Source: Megasphaera massiliensis (GTDB lineage: Bacteria; Bacillota; Negativicutes; Veillonellales; Megasphaeraceae). Taken from it: a DNA stretch of 64,000 bases. Where the stretch lies: NCBI RefSeq assembly GCF_000455225.1, contig NZ_HF954537.1:950352-1014351 (forward strand). The letters run 5' to 3'. Position numbers and translations under genes: made by a program. Each line of letters opens with the position of its first letter. Position 1 is the stretch's first letter. Positions 53,257-61,992 of the stretch are shown in pieces. Below the pieces are notes generated by a model. That model made no database searches, was not told the origin of the DNA, and saw only the letters and a list, made by a program, of their open reading frames with translations.

Positions 53257-53304
53257 CCAAAAGAGATTGTCCACAACGGCATCGTCATGAACAATCTCTT
53301 TTTA
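53257..53304 (-). terminator. Terminator of the first WYL regulator gene
   Basis: Minus strand: AAAAGAGATTGT pairs with ACAATCTCTTTT across a 20-nt loop, followed by GGTTTTT; A-rich on the far side, so it may work both ways. Confidence 0.75.
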
Positions 53305-53337
53305 TCCAAAAATAAATTATCAACGCCTTCACAGCTG

Positions 53338-54297
53338 TCATATCTCTTTTATCTCGACATCGCGGACGTATTTTCCCTGACTTCGCAGCCACATCTCGAC
53401 ACCCTTGCCGTATACTTCAGCTTCAATCCGATAGGTACCGTTTTCTTCGCTCAGGATTTTAGCCGTCGGCAGACGGTCCAATACGGCATCGATATCGCTG
53501 CCGGTATAGGTAAAGGTCACGCGCTGCAAGGGGCCCCCATACATGAACTGGACGCGCTTGCGGAACTCCCCTTCCTGGAAGCGCCGGTTGTAAGGAATGC
53601 GGAAAATGTCCTTTTCTACCGTCAAGTTTTTGATCCGATCCAAGCGGTAAATAGTCGGCGTCATATCCCGGGCGCCTTCATAGATTTTCTGGATGTTACT
53701 GTCGTCGATGAAGGCAATGAGATAAAAATAGTACTCCGAAAAAAGCAGAGCCAAGGGCTTCAGCCGCCGTTCGACGACTTTCCGATCCTTTATCCGGCCA
53801 TAGGTAACAGTAACGTAGCGATGCTGCTGGATAGCCTCGCCAAGCTGCCACATCGTATCGAGAAAACTCGTCCGGTGTCGCGGTTCGACGTAATGAAAGG
53901 TCTCATTATTGACCAGTTTTGTAATCAAGGCCTGATTCGATTCGGGCACACAGCAGGCGATGACCTTGTGCAGCATGTCCGCCATCTCGGTTTTGACGAA
54001 AGCCCGACTGTCGAGCAAAATCTTGCATAAAGCCAGGACTTCACTATTGGATAACTTCGGCAACTGTCCGCCTTCCATCCGATATCCTTTTTCCGTAGTA
54101 TCATAGATCACATCGCAAACAACACCGTCGCGCAGGGCCATCCCGTCGCGGCAAAACAAGCGGATATCCTCAATATCGCGTTGAATGCTGCGCTCATTGA
54201 CCCCATAGTACTGCGCCGTTTCTGACTTCTGTACCGTCCGACCGGCCAGTAACTGTGAATATAACGCTAATACACGTGAAACCTTATCCTTTTTCAC
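53338..54297 (-). CDS. HTH/WYL-domain transcriptional regulator (first copy)
   Basis: 319 aa, GTG start. An N-terminal winged HTH (GVNERSIQRDIEDIRLF, about residues 32-48) precedes a WYL domain (about 140-215) and a C-terminal WCX-like extension. WYL proteins bind nucleic-acid ligands and often repress defence loci. Differs from the second copy at about 43 positions, most in the N-terminal third. The upstream promoter matches that of the HNH operon. Confidence 0.9.
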   Translation of the reverse strand: MKKDKVSRVLALYSQLLAGRTVQKSETAQYYGVNERSIQRDIEDIRLFCRDGMALRDGVVCDVIYDTTEKGYRMEGGQLPKLSNSEVLALCKILLDSRAFVKTEMADMLHKVIACCVPESNQALITKLVNNETFHYVEPRHRTSFLDTMWQLGEAIQQHRYVTVTYGRIKDRKVVERRLKPLALLFSEYYFYLIAFIDDSNIQKIYEGARDMTPTIYRLDRIKNLTVEKDIFRIPYNRRFQEGEFRKRVQFMYGGPLQRVTFTYTGSDIDAVLDRLPTAKILSEENGTYRIEAEVYGKGVEMWLRSQGKYVRDVEIKEI

Positions 54298-54657
54298 AAC
54301 GCATCACGCCCTATCCGATTTGCTCATCCCTCGTAATTTCATATCGTAATTGTTCACAATCATTTAATAACAGATGCATTTTTTCAAGATCGTATGCCAA
54401 ATTCCAATGTCAGCCTTCACTTCTGAAGGTCCTAATTATAGGCTGGTTCCAATACGTACCAATAATAATCGGGATAATTCGACTGACGAAAAACGGATTA
54501 TCTCTGCAAGACCAGTGAAGACCATATTATATTATATATTATATCATATATTACAAAACAAACACGCTTCATTATATTATATTTTATAAATTATTAATCC
54601 GGTTATGCGTTTTAAACGCGATTATCTCCTATGGGCTAACAGGAAATACAATCGATG
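54298..54657. other. AT-rich intergenic region between the WYL genes
   Basis: Contains the promoter module of the first WYL gene (54538-54599), a dyad ATTGTTCACAAT (54349-54360) and a short open frame on the minus strand (54311-54379, MHLLLNDCEQLRYEITRDEQ-like, 22 aa) that looks coding but is too short to call. No full gene is seen. Confidence 0.6.
54538..54599 (-). promoter_or_regulatory. Promoter module A (upstream of the first WYL gene)
   Basis: Minus strand, 5' to 3': a 22-nt AT box (54578-54599; its + strand core is TATTTTATAAATTATTAATC), 12 nt, GTGTTT (54560-54565), 16 nt, TATAAT (54538-54543). The same elements in the same order and nearly the same spacing lie before the HNH operon at 63712-63772. 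Confidence 0.7.
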
Positions 54658-55617
54658 TCATATTTCTTTAATCTGAACATCGTTGACGTATTTCCCCTGA
54701 CTACGAAGCCACATCTCGACACCCTTGCCGTATACTTCAGCTTCGATCCGATATGTTCCGCTATCTTCGCTCAGGATTTTAGCCGTCGGCAGACGATCCA
54801 AAATGGCATCGATATCACCGCCAGTATAGGTAAAGGTCACGCGCTGTAAGGGACCGCCGTACATGAACTGGACGCGCTTGCGAAATTCCCCTTCCTGGAA
54901 TCGCCGGTTATAAGGGATGCGGAAGATGTCCTTTTCTACCTCCAAGGTCTTGATCCGGTCCAGCCGGTAAATGGTCGGCGTCATATCACGGGCGCTTTCA
55001 TAGATTTTCTGAATCTTACTGTCGTCTATGAAGGCGATGAGATAAAAATAATACTCCGAAAAAAGCAGAGCCAAGGGCTTCAGTCGCCGTTCGACGACTT
55101 TCCGATCTTTCAGCCGTCCATAGGAGATATGGACGTAGCGGTGCTGCTGGATGGCATCGCCAAGCTGCCACATAGTGTCGAGAAAACTCGTCCGGTGCCG
55201 CGGCTCAACGTAATGAAAAGCTTCATTATTAACAAGCTTTGTAATCAAGGCCTGATTCGATTCGGGTACACAACAAGCGATGACCTTGTGCAGAATATCC
55301 GCCATCTCAGTCTTGACGAAGGCCCGACTATCGAGCAGGATTTTACACAAAGCCAGGACTTCGCTATTGGACAGTTTCGGTGCCTGCCTACGTTCCAAGC
55401 GATATCCTTTTTCAATATAATCGTATATCAAGTCACCGGGCATGCTGTCGCCAAGGGCCACACAGTTGCGGCAAAAGGCCCGGATATCTTCAATATCCCG
55501 TTGAATACTGCGCTCATTGACGCCATATTTTTGGGCCGCTACGGATTTCTTAATAATCCGCCCTTCCATTAATTGCGAATATAGTGATAATACTCGTGAA
55601 ACTTTATCTTCCTTCAT
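54658..55617 (-). CDS. HTH/WYL-domain transcriptional regulator (second copy)
   Basis: 319 aa, the same length as the first copy and about 86 percent identical by my count. The WYL and C-terminal parts are nearly the same; the HTH region and the segment after it (about residues 10-85) hold most changes. Start at MKEDKVSRV is chosen for GGTAGGT and alignment with the first copy; an ATG six codons earlier overlaps the stop of the decayed gene (TAATG). Confidence 0.9.
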   Translation of the reverse strand: MKEDKVSRVLSLYSQLMEGRIIKKSVAAQKYGVNERSIQRDIEDIRAFCRNCVALGDSMPGDLIYDYIEKGYRLERRQAPKLSNSEVLALCKILLDSRAFVKTEMADILHKVIACCVPESNQALITKLVNNEAFHYVEPRHRTSFLDTMWQLGDAIQQHRYVHISYGRLKDRKVVERRLKPLALLFSEYYFYLIAFIDDSKIQKIYESARDMTPTIYRLDRIKTLEVEKDIFRIPYNRRFQEGEFRKRVQFMYGGPLQRVTFTYTGGDIDAILDRLPTAKILSEDSGTYRIEAEVYGKGVEMWLRSQGKYVNDVQIKEI

Positions 55618-55634
55618 ACCTACCATCTCTTTCA

Positions 55635-55959
55635 TTATGACAGAAAATAACTCGTTACATCATCGGACAAGATATTTCCCACCTTAATATCGTTCAGCTT
55701 TTCTGATACGTATCCCCTTCTGTCGGGAGTGATGAGCAAATAATTATGACTCCTCCCATCATGCGCGATGAATTACATCCTGCAATTCATCGACAGGCAA
55801 CCTCTTCGTATCTTGCCGACAAAACCTCAGCACTAATTTTTCTATAATTTATATAAAACGAGAGTCCTCAACGCTTGCCCCCCAGACGTAGAAAAGCGAT
55901 ATCTCCTGAGAACTAAACCGCTGAATTTTACTCCCCAAAAATACGAATTGAATTTCCAT
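55635..55959 (-). pseudogene. Decayed small gene upstream of the second WYL gene
   Basis: A strong ribosome site (AAGGAG, 9 bases) precedes an ATG at 55959. The frame reads MEIQFVFLGSKIQRFSSQEI and on to a TAA at 55849-55851, then stays protein-like in the same frame (KLVLRFCRQDTKRLPVDELQ) to 55770. After a one-base shift it continues as HDGRSHNYLLITPDRRGYVS to a TAA at 55635-55637. The 325-nt span fits a protein of about 107 aa with one nonsense change and one frameshift. Family not recognised. Confidence 0.5.
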
Positions 55960-56050
55960 ACACGATTACTCCTTACCCTCTATATTTTTACTTATCTTTA
56001 TCTTATCATTTGACAAAGACAGGTCCTGTCATGATGAAAAAATAATCGAC
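55960..56050. other. Intergenic region with a short palindrome
   Basis: AT-rich. Holds the 13-bp palindrome GACAGGTCCTGTC (56018-56030), a possible operator for the units upstream of the second WYL gene. No gene. Confidence 0.4.
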
Positions 56051-56095
56051 AAAAAAAAGTCATGAATCTTAGATTTTCCAAGATTCATGACTTTT
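56051..56095 (-). terminator. Terminator of the autotransporter gene
   Basis: Minus strand: AGTCATGAATCTT pairs perfectly with AAGATTCATGACT, followed by TTTTTTT. About 113 bases after the autotransporter stop. Confidence 0.85.
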
Positions 56096-56207
56096 GCTAG
56101 GCAAACGGTATATTTATAATCAGGCCAAACGAATCCCCCTCTCTGCACATCGACAAAGAAAGAGATGCTTTTTATCTTATGAAACAGGTAAAACGAATGC
56201 TAACAAC

Positions 56208-59200
56208 TTAGAATTTCCAGGAGATACCGCCGTTGAATTCCCAATCGTTGCTGTAGGTGCTGCTGAATTTGCGTTCAAATTCAAACCATAAGCTGCTGGC
56301 CGGGCTCAATTCAGCCGTAAGGCCCGCACCTAAGTCATACCAGGTATCCTTACCGTCGCGGGAATAATTGATTCGTTCCAAGCCATCGACGGAGGTGAAC
56401 TGCATGCCGCCGTCACCGGAGAATTCGTGGAGGATGTCGCCTTTTACGTACCAAGACGCCTTATCATTCATCTTCTGTTCCAACCGGAAGCCCAGACGGC
56501 CGATGAAGCTGTTGACGCTGTCTAAGTCGTGGTTGATGCCGTCGCTGCTGGTGTAGGACTTGCTGTTCATGTGGGTATACTGCAACTGGGCCTGGGGTTC
56601 AAAATACCAGCCGTCTTCCAGATCGTAGGTTTTGCCCGTTTCGACGCTGGCCTGTTGGTACCAGGTCCCGAAGGAGCTGTCCGACTGAGTGCCATTGACT
56701 AGGAAGGTGTGGCTGTTGCCCATGACCTTGCCGATCCGGCCGACGACGTCGACGTACTGGCCGTTGTTTCCGAGCCAAGTGTGATAGAGGGACCCGGAGT
56801 AACGTTTGTACTTCCCGTTTCCGTTGTCAAAAGAATCGCTGCTGCGAAGGTAGGTAAAGACGGCACCTTGATGAACCGTGCTGCCATCGTCACGAGTCAT
56901 GACAAAGTCTTTCCCCAGTTCAAAGCGGTTGCTGTGACCGGAATAGAAATCACGGCCTTGATGGGCATAGGTCGTGCGGGCCCACCAGCCGTCGGGATCG
57001 GTGTTCATCTGACGAACATCGCCCATACGTTTGTTCAAGGTATCGACGTCGGTGACCAGGTCGTACATGATATTCGAATTAATGCGGCCCGTTTCAACGA
57101 GCGGGCTTTCGGTATAACCGACGGTGCCGAAGAACCAGTCCGTCGTCGTATCCGTCGCCGCTCGGTCAGCCATCGTGTCGGCAGCGGTCGTATCCGTCGT
57201 CGTTTCCGAATCGATGCCGATGATGTAATCGTATAAATGGCCTTTCTGTACGTTGCGCTGGGTAATGGGGCTGGTGAAGACGGCGTCGCTGTTGGCCAAA
57301 GTAGCGAAATAGAGGCGATCGTTGACGCCCATGGCATCGAGATGCATAGAAGCTTTGTCACTTACCAAATCCTGCGTGCCCGTTGCACTTTCCGTAACCG
57401 TCAGATAATCGCTGTTGACCGTCTTTTCTTTTGCCCCGCCATTGCTGGTCCAATCGAGGTCCATGACCATGGTTCCCGTACCGGACAAGGTCTGAGCCGT
57501 AAGGCCGGTGCCAGTACGATTAGCGTCACTCAGATTGACGAAAGCATCATTTTCAAGATTCGTCAGCGAACTGTCACCGGTGACATTCCAGACAGCACCG
57601 TTTTTCAGGGCAATATTGATGTGCGGCGTTTCATCGATGAACGGGACTTCCCAATCGCCACCATCCTCACTGTCTTCGTCATCAGCTTCATCGATATCGA
57701 CATCTACATCCTCATCGTCGTACTCTTCTTCATCATCCCAAGAAAAGACTTTTTCAATATTCTGTAATTCCGTCTTACCCGTGAAGGATGAGTCAGCCGT
57801 ATCTAAGAGAACGTCGATCTGACCGTTGAGGGCCTGCATATTCCCTTTAATAACCTTATCGACGCCAGTGGCTAGAGCCTGGATTCGCCCGGCCGATTCC
57901 GTATAGAAAGCATTGTCTTTGGCATCGATAGCAAGCCCCTTGTTGAACACGACGTCGCTGTTATATTTGGCACTGGCCCCGGTTTCAGCAGCATCAATGA
58001 TAACATCGCCGTCAAAAGTAATCTTTGAAAGATCTTCTGCCCAAGGATCTAAATCCGATTCTGCCGAAGCACCGGTACCGGCTCCGTTAATGACGGTGCT
58101 GCCGTTAAAATTAATATTGCCGTAGTAATCTGCATAGGCTGCGGTAGCTCCTTCATTTTCTACTGTGATTTTACCGGCAGTCAAATTAATGTTGCCATTC
58201 TGAACGCGAAGGTTGGCCTGAGAGCGTTCATCTGTTGCACCGGTGGAATGCAAGTAAATCGAATCGCCGGCATTGAGAGCAATATTGCCGCTCTCAGCAT
58301 AGAGCATGGTATGGGGTACACCGATTGATAAATTAATGGCCTTATCGGCTTGTAATTCAACCTTACTACCATTGCGGTAGGCTACGAGCATACTGGTCTT
58401 ATACGGGTATTTCTCTGCATAATCAGACATATCTCTTCCCTCGGCTACCCAATTAATTTCGTTCGCCTTGAGCAACGCCTGCGAACCATAAGTAGTTGAC
58501 ACGATTTGCTGCGTATTCCCCGTAATGGCCTGTGCCTGCAGTTCGATATTCGCACCATGTTCAATCGCCATAACAGGCAGATACCCCGGCGTCTGTTCAC
58601 GGAAATTAATATTGCCCGCAGCGGTAACGACTGCTTTGCCGTTATATTGCATACCGATTAAATAAGCATATTGATTGCGGTTGAAATTGATATCATTGCC
58701 TGCCGTTATGGTTGCTTCAGCATTATTCCCAAAATACAAAATCGGCAGGCCCTGTACAGCCGCGGTGTCGCTATAAGTATGATTGAAAGTAATATTATGG
58801 CCCGCTTCCAGTTGAATCTTAGCATCAGAATATGAAACAAGGGTATTGGCTCTGGCATAATTGTTAAACACAATATCATTGCCGGCATTGAAAGATAATG
58901 TATTCTTGTTGCCCATGGCAAACATCGGGGTATCCGGATAAACTTCAGTCTTATTGAAGATTATATTATTAGCCTGAAAATTGACGGAGCTTCCGTTGCC
59001 TTTTATATCGACTACAAAATCATGATCATTAATCGTACCTTCAATACTGTTCGCGTTATGAATATTTACATTTGTATTATCCTTCGTTATATATATGCCT
59101 GAAGTCTTAGCATCTATGGCTAAGGAATGGCCGTTCATATCTAAATCCAGACTACTGTTCGCACTTGTAGTGCTGCTTATAATAACTGCACTTTTACCTT

Positions 59201-59423
59201 CATCCGTACTTTTTGAAACTACGGTAACATCGGATAAAGCTGTAACTTTCTGTTCCCCGTCAAGTTTATATAAATTTTCTAGTGCCGGCAACTCATGCTT
59301 CCCTTCAATGGTGTCGCCGGTCAAGGGATAATCAGCCGCTGCCGCACCCAGATAGGTCGTGCTCAATAAAGCACTCAATACCAATACGCGCAATAACTCG
59401 CTTTTACGTTTTTTACCACTCAT
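56208..59423 (-). CDS. Autotransporter (type Va secretion) surface protein
   Basis: 1071 aa. Signal peptide with basic n-region (SGKKRKSELLRVLVLSALLS) ending AAA. The passenger (about 35-800) shows repeated AGNDINFN/ AGNINF-type beta-helix turns. An Asp/Glu-rich stretch (about 560-595, DDEEEYDDEDVDVDIDE) suggests metal binding. The C-terminal barrel (about 812-1071) has FELGKDFVM and ends NGGISWKF, the outer-membrane signal. No peptidase or adhesin motif is evident. Start at 59423 set by GGGGTGG. Probably surface adhesion; AT-rich passenger DNA suggests transfer. Confidence 0.9.
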   Translation of the reverse strand: MSGKKRKSELLRVLVLSALLSTTYLGAAAADYPLTGDTIEGKHELPALENLYKLDGEQKVTALSDVTVVSKSTDEGKSAVIISSTTSANSSLDLDMNGHSLAIDAKTSGIYITKDNTNVNIHNANSIEGTINDHDFVVDIKGNGSSVNFQANNIIFNKTEVYPDTPMFAMGNKNTLSFNAGNDIVFNNYARANTLVSYSDAKIQLEAGHNITFNHTYSDTAAVQGLPILYFGNNAEATITAGNDINFNRNQYAYLIGMQYNGKAVVTAAGNINFREQTPGYLPVMAIEHGANIELQAQAITGNTQQIVSTTYGSQALLKANEINWVAEGRDMSDYAEKYPYKTSMLVAYRNGSKVELQADKAINLSIGVPHTMLYAESGNIALNAGDSIYLHSTGATDERSQANLRVQNGNINLTAGKITVENEGATAAYADYYGNINFNGSTVINGAGTGASAESDLDPWAEDLSKITFDGDVIIDAAETGASAKYNSDVVFNKGLAIDAKDNAFYTESAGRIQALATGVDKVIKGNMQALNGQIDVLLDTADSSFTGKTELQNIEKVFSWDDEEEYDDEDVDVDIDEADDEDSEDGGDWEVPFIDETPHINIALKNGAVWNVTGDSSLTNLENDAFVNLSDANRTGTGLTAQTLSGTGTMVMDLDWTSNGGAKEKTVNSDYLTVTESATGTQDLVSDKASMHLDAMGVNDRLYFATLANSDAVFTSPITQRNVQKGHLYDYIIGIDSETTTDTTAADTMADRAATDTTTDWFFGTVGYTESPLVETGRINSNIMYDLVTDVDTLNKRMGDVRQMNTDPDGWWARTTYAHQGRDFYSGHSNRFELGKDFVMTRDDGSTVHQGAVFTYLRSSDSFDNGNGKYKRYSGSLYHTWLGNNGQYVDVVGRIGKVMGNSHTFLVNGTQSDSSFGTWYQQASVETGKTYDLEDGWYFEPQAQLQYTHMNSKSYTSSDGINHDLDSVNSFIGRLGFRLEQKMNDKASWYVKGDILHEFSGDGGMQFTSVDGLERINYSRDGKDTWYDLGAGLTAELSPASSLWFEFERKFSSTYSNDWEFNGGISWKF

Positions 59424-59848
59424 ACATACCACCCCATCACAACAAAATCGGTTCGTGTTTAAAGTAATTCAACGTTTATTCATAAACATTACTTTTTACT
59501 GCCCTATCAGTTGTATATTTTATCTCATTAATAATCATATTTTAAGTGAATTATATTCCTATTTCAAGTTTGTTATCTGTGTTTTTTAATACATCATTAG
59601 AATTTGACTAAATACCTAATGATAAAAAATCATCTTATCGCTATGATTTAATACAGATTAAGAAAAAAATTAGAACGTATCACTTTAATTTATAATGAAT
59701 AGAAATAATTTAATGTGAAAAACCCAGCATCCAAAGTCAAGAGTTACCCCCAAAACATACTTCCTCTAAAATAGACAAAAAAGCAATAAATCACGTCGTG
59801 TTTAAGCATGTATATTTTCAGCAAATATCGCAATAATATACATTCAAA
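59424..59848. other. AT-rich intergenic region upstream of the autotransporter
   Basis: Holds the autotransporter promoter (59539-59567) and a degenerate copy of the AT box seen in the two promoter modules (about 59514-59538). No gene is visible from 59570 to 59848. Confidence 0.6.
59539..59567 (-). promoter_or_regulatory. Promoter of the autotransporter gene
   Basis: Minus strand: -35 TTGAAA (59562-59567), 17-bp spacer, -10 TAAAAT (59539-59544). Leader about 110 nt. Confidence 0.55.
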
Positions 59849-59880
59849 AATCAAAAACTGCCACCGGAAACCAGTGGCAG
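59849..59880 (-). terminator. Terminator of the HNH/membrane/TerB operon
   Basis: Minus strand: CTGCCAC and GTGGCAG arms with a 9-nt loop, followed by TTTTTGATTTTTG. 55 bases after the TerB-like stop. Confidence 0.8.
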
Positions 59881-59934
59881 AAACGAGACGATGCGTTTAT
59901 TTACTTTTCCAAAAAGGGGGGCCATTCTTTGCGA

Positions 59935-60339
59935 TCACCCCAGTAATAAGGTCGTAAGACGTTCTTGCATCTGAAGATACTGCTGCAGGAAATCATAGCA
60001 CTGGTCTGCGAATTCACAGGTCAATCCAAAAATTTCACGGACTGTATCCATTACCTTTTTTTCTTCTTCGCTGTATTTACCGTCGACTACGGCTAAGCCC
60101 AAGAGCTCAAAATAGACGACTTTTCTATTATTTTCAAGAATATCCACTTTTAAGGATTCCAATAATTTCTGCAAACTGACCGCCGTTTCAGGGCGATCAA
60201 AGGTCGTCCCCATTTCATTGCAATAAGCGTCAAAAAGCATTTGTTCTTCGTCGCCAAATTCGCCATCACTATAGGCCAAGGTATAAGCCAGGTTTAGAAA
60301 CAATTGTTTTTCTTTTTCTGTCAATATGGATAAATACAT
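59935..60339 (-). CDS. TerB-like (tellurite-resistance family) small protein
   Basis: 134-aa all-helical protein. Two acidic motifs, AYSDGEFGDEEQM (about 22-34) and VVDGKYSEEEKK (about 84-95), are the TerB/DjlA metal-binding pattern. Such domains occur in Ter stress and phage-defence (Shango) systems. In another frame across the stop the DNA reads PYYWGDRKEWPPFLEK and then a stop, so a C-terminal frameshift is possible. Last of three co-directional genes. Confidence 0.85.
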   Translation of the reverse strand: MYLSILTEKEKQLFLNLAYTLAYSDGEFGDEEQMLFDAYCNEMGTTFDRPETAVSLQKLLESLKVDILENNRKVVYFELLGLAVVDGKYSEEEKKVMDTVREIFGLTCEFADQCYDFLQQYLQMQERLTTLLLG

Positions 60340-60399
60340 TTTTACCTCCTTATATGCTTCAGAGAAAACATATTGAATTTTTAAAAGCCCTTTATTCCA

Positions 60400-61974
60400 T
60401 TAAAAAATCCAGCCCAAAATTTTTCCTGCGACTTCTATTAAGAAAAACATCAGCGGAAGACATGCAGTAACCATGGAGTAAGTATCTAATTCATCTTTTT
60501 TATTAGTCTCAGTACTATCACCTAACATCATCCCGGCAGCTCCAAAATAGATTCCAAACAGTATCCATCCGAAGCCGGCCAAATATCTGCTTTGATTCCA
60601 AATCACTGAAGCTCCATGGCCCATTAAGTAAAGCCCCACCAAACCTATACAGATTTTCCCTATAAGATGTATCTTTTTCTTATACCAAGAAGAGTATCTT
60701 GACTCAAGTGCACCTAGGCCAAACATAATGACACATAAAACCAACTGGAATAAAATCGATTCCGTTCCAATATATAAAGAAAGGAACATCAAAGCGGTAG
60801 CCAAGAGTCTAATAGTATAGACAAAGGCCTTATTCAGCCACCCACTGGCCAATAAGCCGGTTGGTCTATTTAGTAGCGTGTCCGGGTTTGCTTCTATAAT
60901 GGCATCAGCGACAGGCCCCAGCAACAGTTTTTGCTCTTTTGTAACATTTACCTTTACCCTCTTAGCAGCAGTCTGGATTTCCTTGACATTATTTTCATAA
61001 GAAGGCAGGCACTTCAACACAGTCTGATATTTTTGCTCTGCTTCTTCGGCTATCTCTCCGTCATCCAGTATAGGCACATCGATTAAGGCCTTCAAAGCGC
61101 CGGCCAAGGAGCGTGACACAGCGAATACCTTCAATTCTTCATCAGTAAAAGCGTCCCTGCTGAGCATTTTTTTCTTTTTATCTTTCTTCCGTATAATAGC
61201 ATTTTGCAGTACAAGACATTGAGAAAATAATTCCGTTAAGTTCAGCATGATTTTTCCAAACATATCCGCTTTTTTTGCAATCCCTTCGCAGAGGACGGCC
61301 TTGGTTTCCAGTTCTTCACAGGCCCATTTAGCCTGAGCTAAGTTCGACTGTGCCTTACTTAAGTTTTCATTGGCGTTCGACAAAGCCGATAAGCCAGTAA
61401 AAACAGCGACCGGTGCAACAAACAATGCCATGGGAGCTGCTGCCACGGCCCCGATGGCCGTTCCAGCTATATCTACAGCGGCACCGGCAACTCCGACGGC
61501 ACTAAAAGTTCCTGCAGCTCCAGCTGCAGAAAGGAGGCCTCCGGTCCCGGTAGCAGCTAATCCCGCCAGGGCTCCTGCAGCAGCTCCTTCTACTGTATTG
61601 GATTTAACCGATTGATAGATATCGGTCAGTTTTTCAAGCTGCAGTACATCTTGATCGCCAAAATTAAATTGAGGCAAATTCTCCAGCTCTTCAATGCCCT
61701 GAGACTTGATAAGTCCTACCTTTTTAAGTCTGCCATAGGTTTCTAAAAATGACTTCATGGGGTACAGTAAAATCATTTGTTTTTGCCGACCGACTTTCTC
61801 GAGTTCATGCACCACCTGCTTTTGAGCGTTTTCAGTTTTCAACTTTTGACTATTATAAATAGACGATGCCTGGTCTGCAATATTTCTCGCTTTTTCATTG
61901 ACATCACTGGCTCTACTATGTGCCGCAACGCCGGCAATAATAACCGCTCCGGCAATCAACAAAGGGATTGGCAT
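60400..61974 (-). CDS. Multi-pass membrane protein with Ala/Gly-rich hydrophobic core
   Basis: 524 aa of no family I recognise. TM at residues 3-20, a coiled coil (about 25-70), an Ala/Gly-rich hydrophobic region (about 125-205) like membrane-inserting glycine zippers, a helical soluble part, then about 4-5 TM segments (about 380-520). Start at 61974 set by GAGGAG. It lies between the HNH-like and TerB-like genes and is probably their membrane partner. AT-rich relative to the core genome. Confidence 0.75.
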   Translation of the reverse strand: MPIPLLIAGAVIIAGVAAHSRASDVNEKARNIADQASSIYNSQKLKTENAQKQVVHELEKVGRQKQMILLYPMKSFLETYGRLKKVGLIKSQGIEELENLPQFNFGDQDVLQLEKLTDIYQSVKSNTVEGAAAGALAGLAATGTGGLLSAAGAAGTFSAVGVAGAAVDIAGTAIGAVAAAPMALFVAPVAVFTGLSALSNANENLSKAQSNLAQAKWACEELETKAVLCEGIAKKADMFGKIMLNLTELFSQCLVLQNAIIRKKDKKKKMLSRDAFTDEELKVFAVSRSLAGALKALIDVPILDDGEIAEEAEQKYQTVLKCLPSYENNVKEIQTAAKRVKVNVTKEQKLLLGPVADAIIEANPDTLLNRPTGLLASGWLNKAFVYTIRLLATALMFLSLYIGTESILFQLVLCVIMFGLGALESRYSSWYKKKIHLIGKICIGLVGLYLMGHGASVIWNQSRYLAGFGWILFGIYFGAAGMMLGDSTETNKKDELDTYSMVTACLPLMFFLIEVAGKILGWIF

Positions 61975-61992
61975 AAAAATCAACTCCTCACT

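Noticed and set aside
54311..54379. 22-aa frame upstream of the first WYL gene
   Set aside because: Protein-like but too short, with no ribosome site; left as a note in the spacer.
56018..56030. Palindrome GACAGGTCCTGTC as a WYL operator
   Set aside because: Single copy, not found before the other WYL gene or the HNH operon.
59359..59589. 76-codon plus-strand frame upstream of the autotransporter
   Set aside because: AT-rich spacer with no ribosome site; overlaps the autotransporter signal peptide and promoter in antisense.
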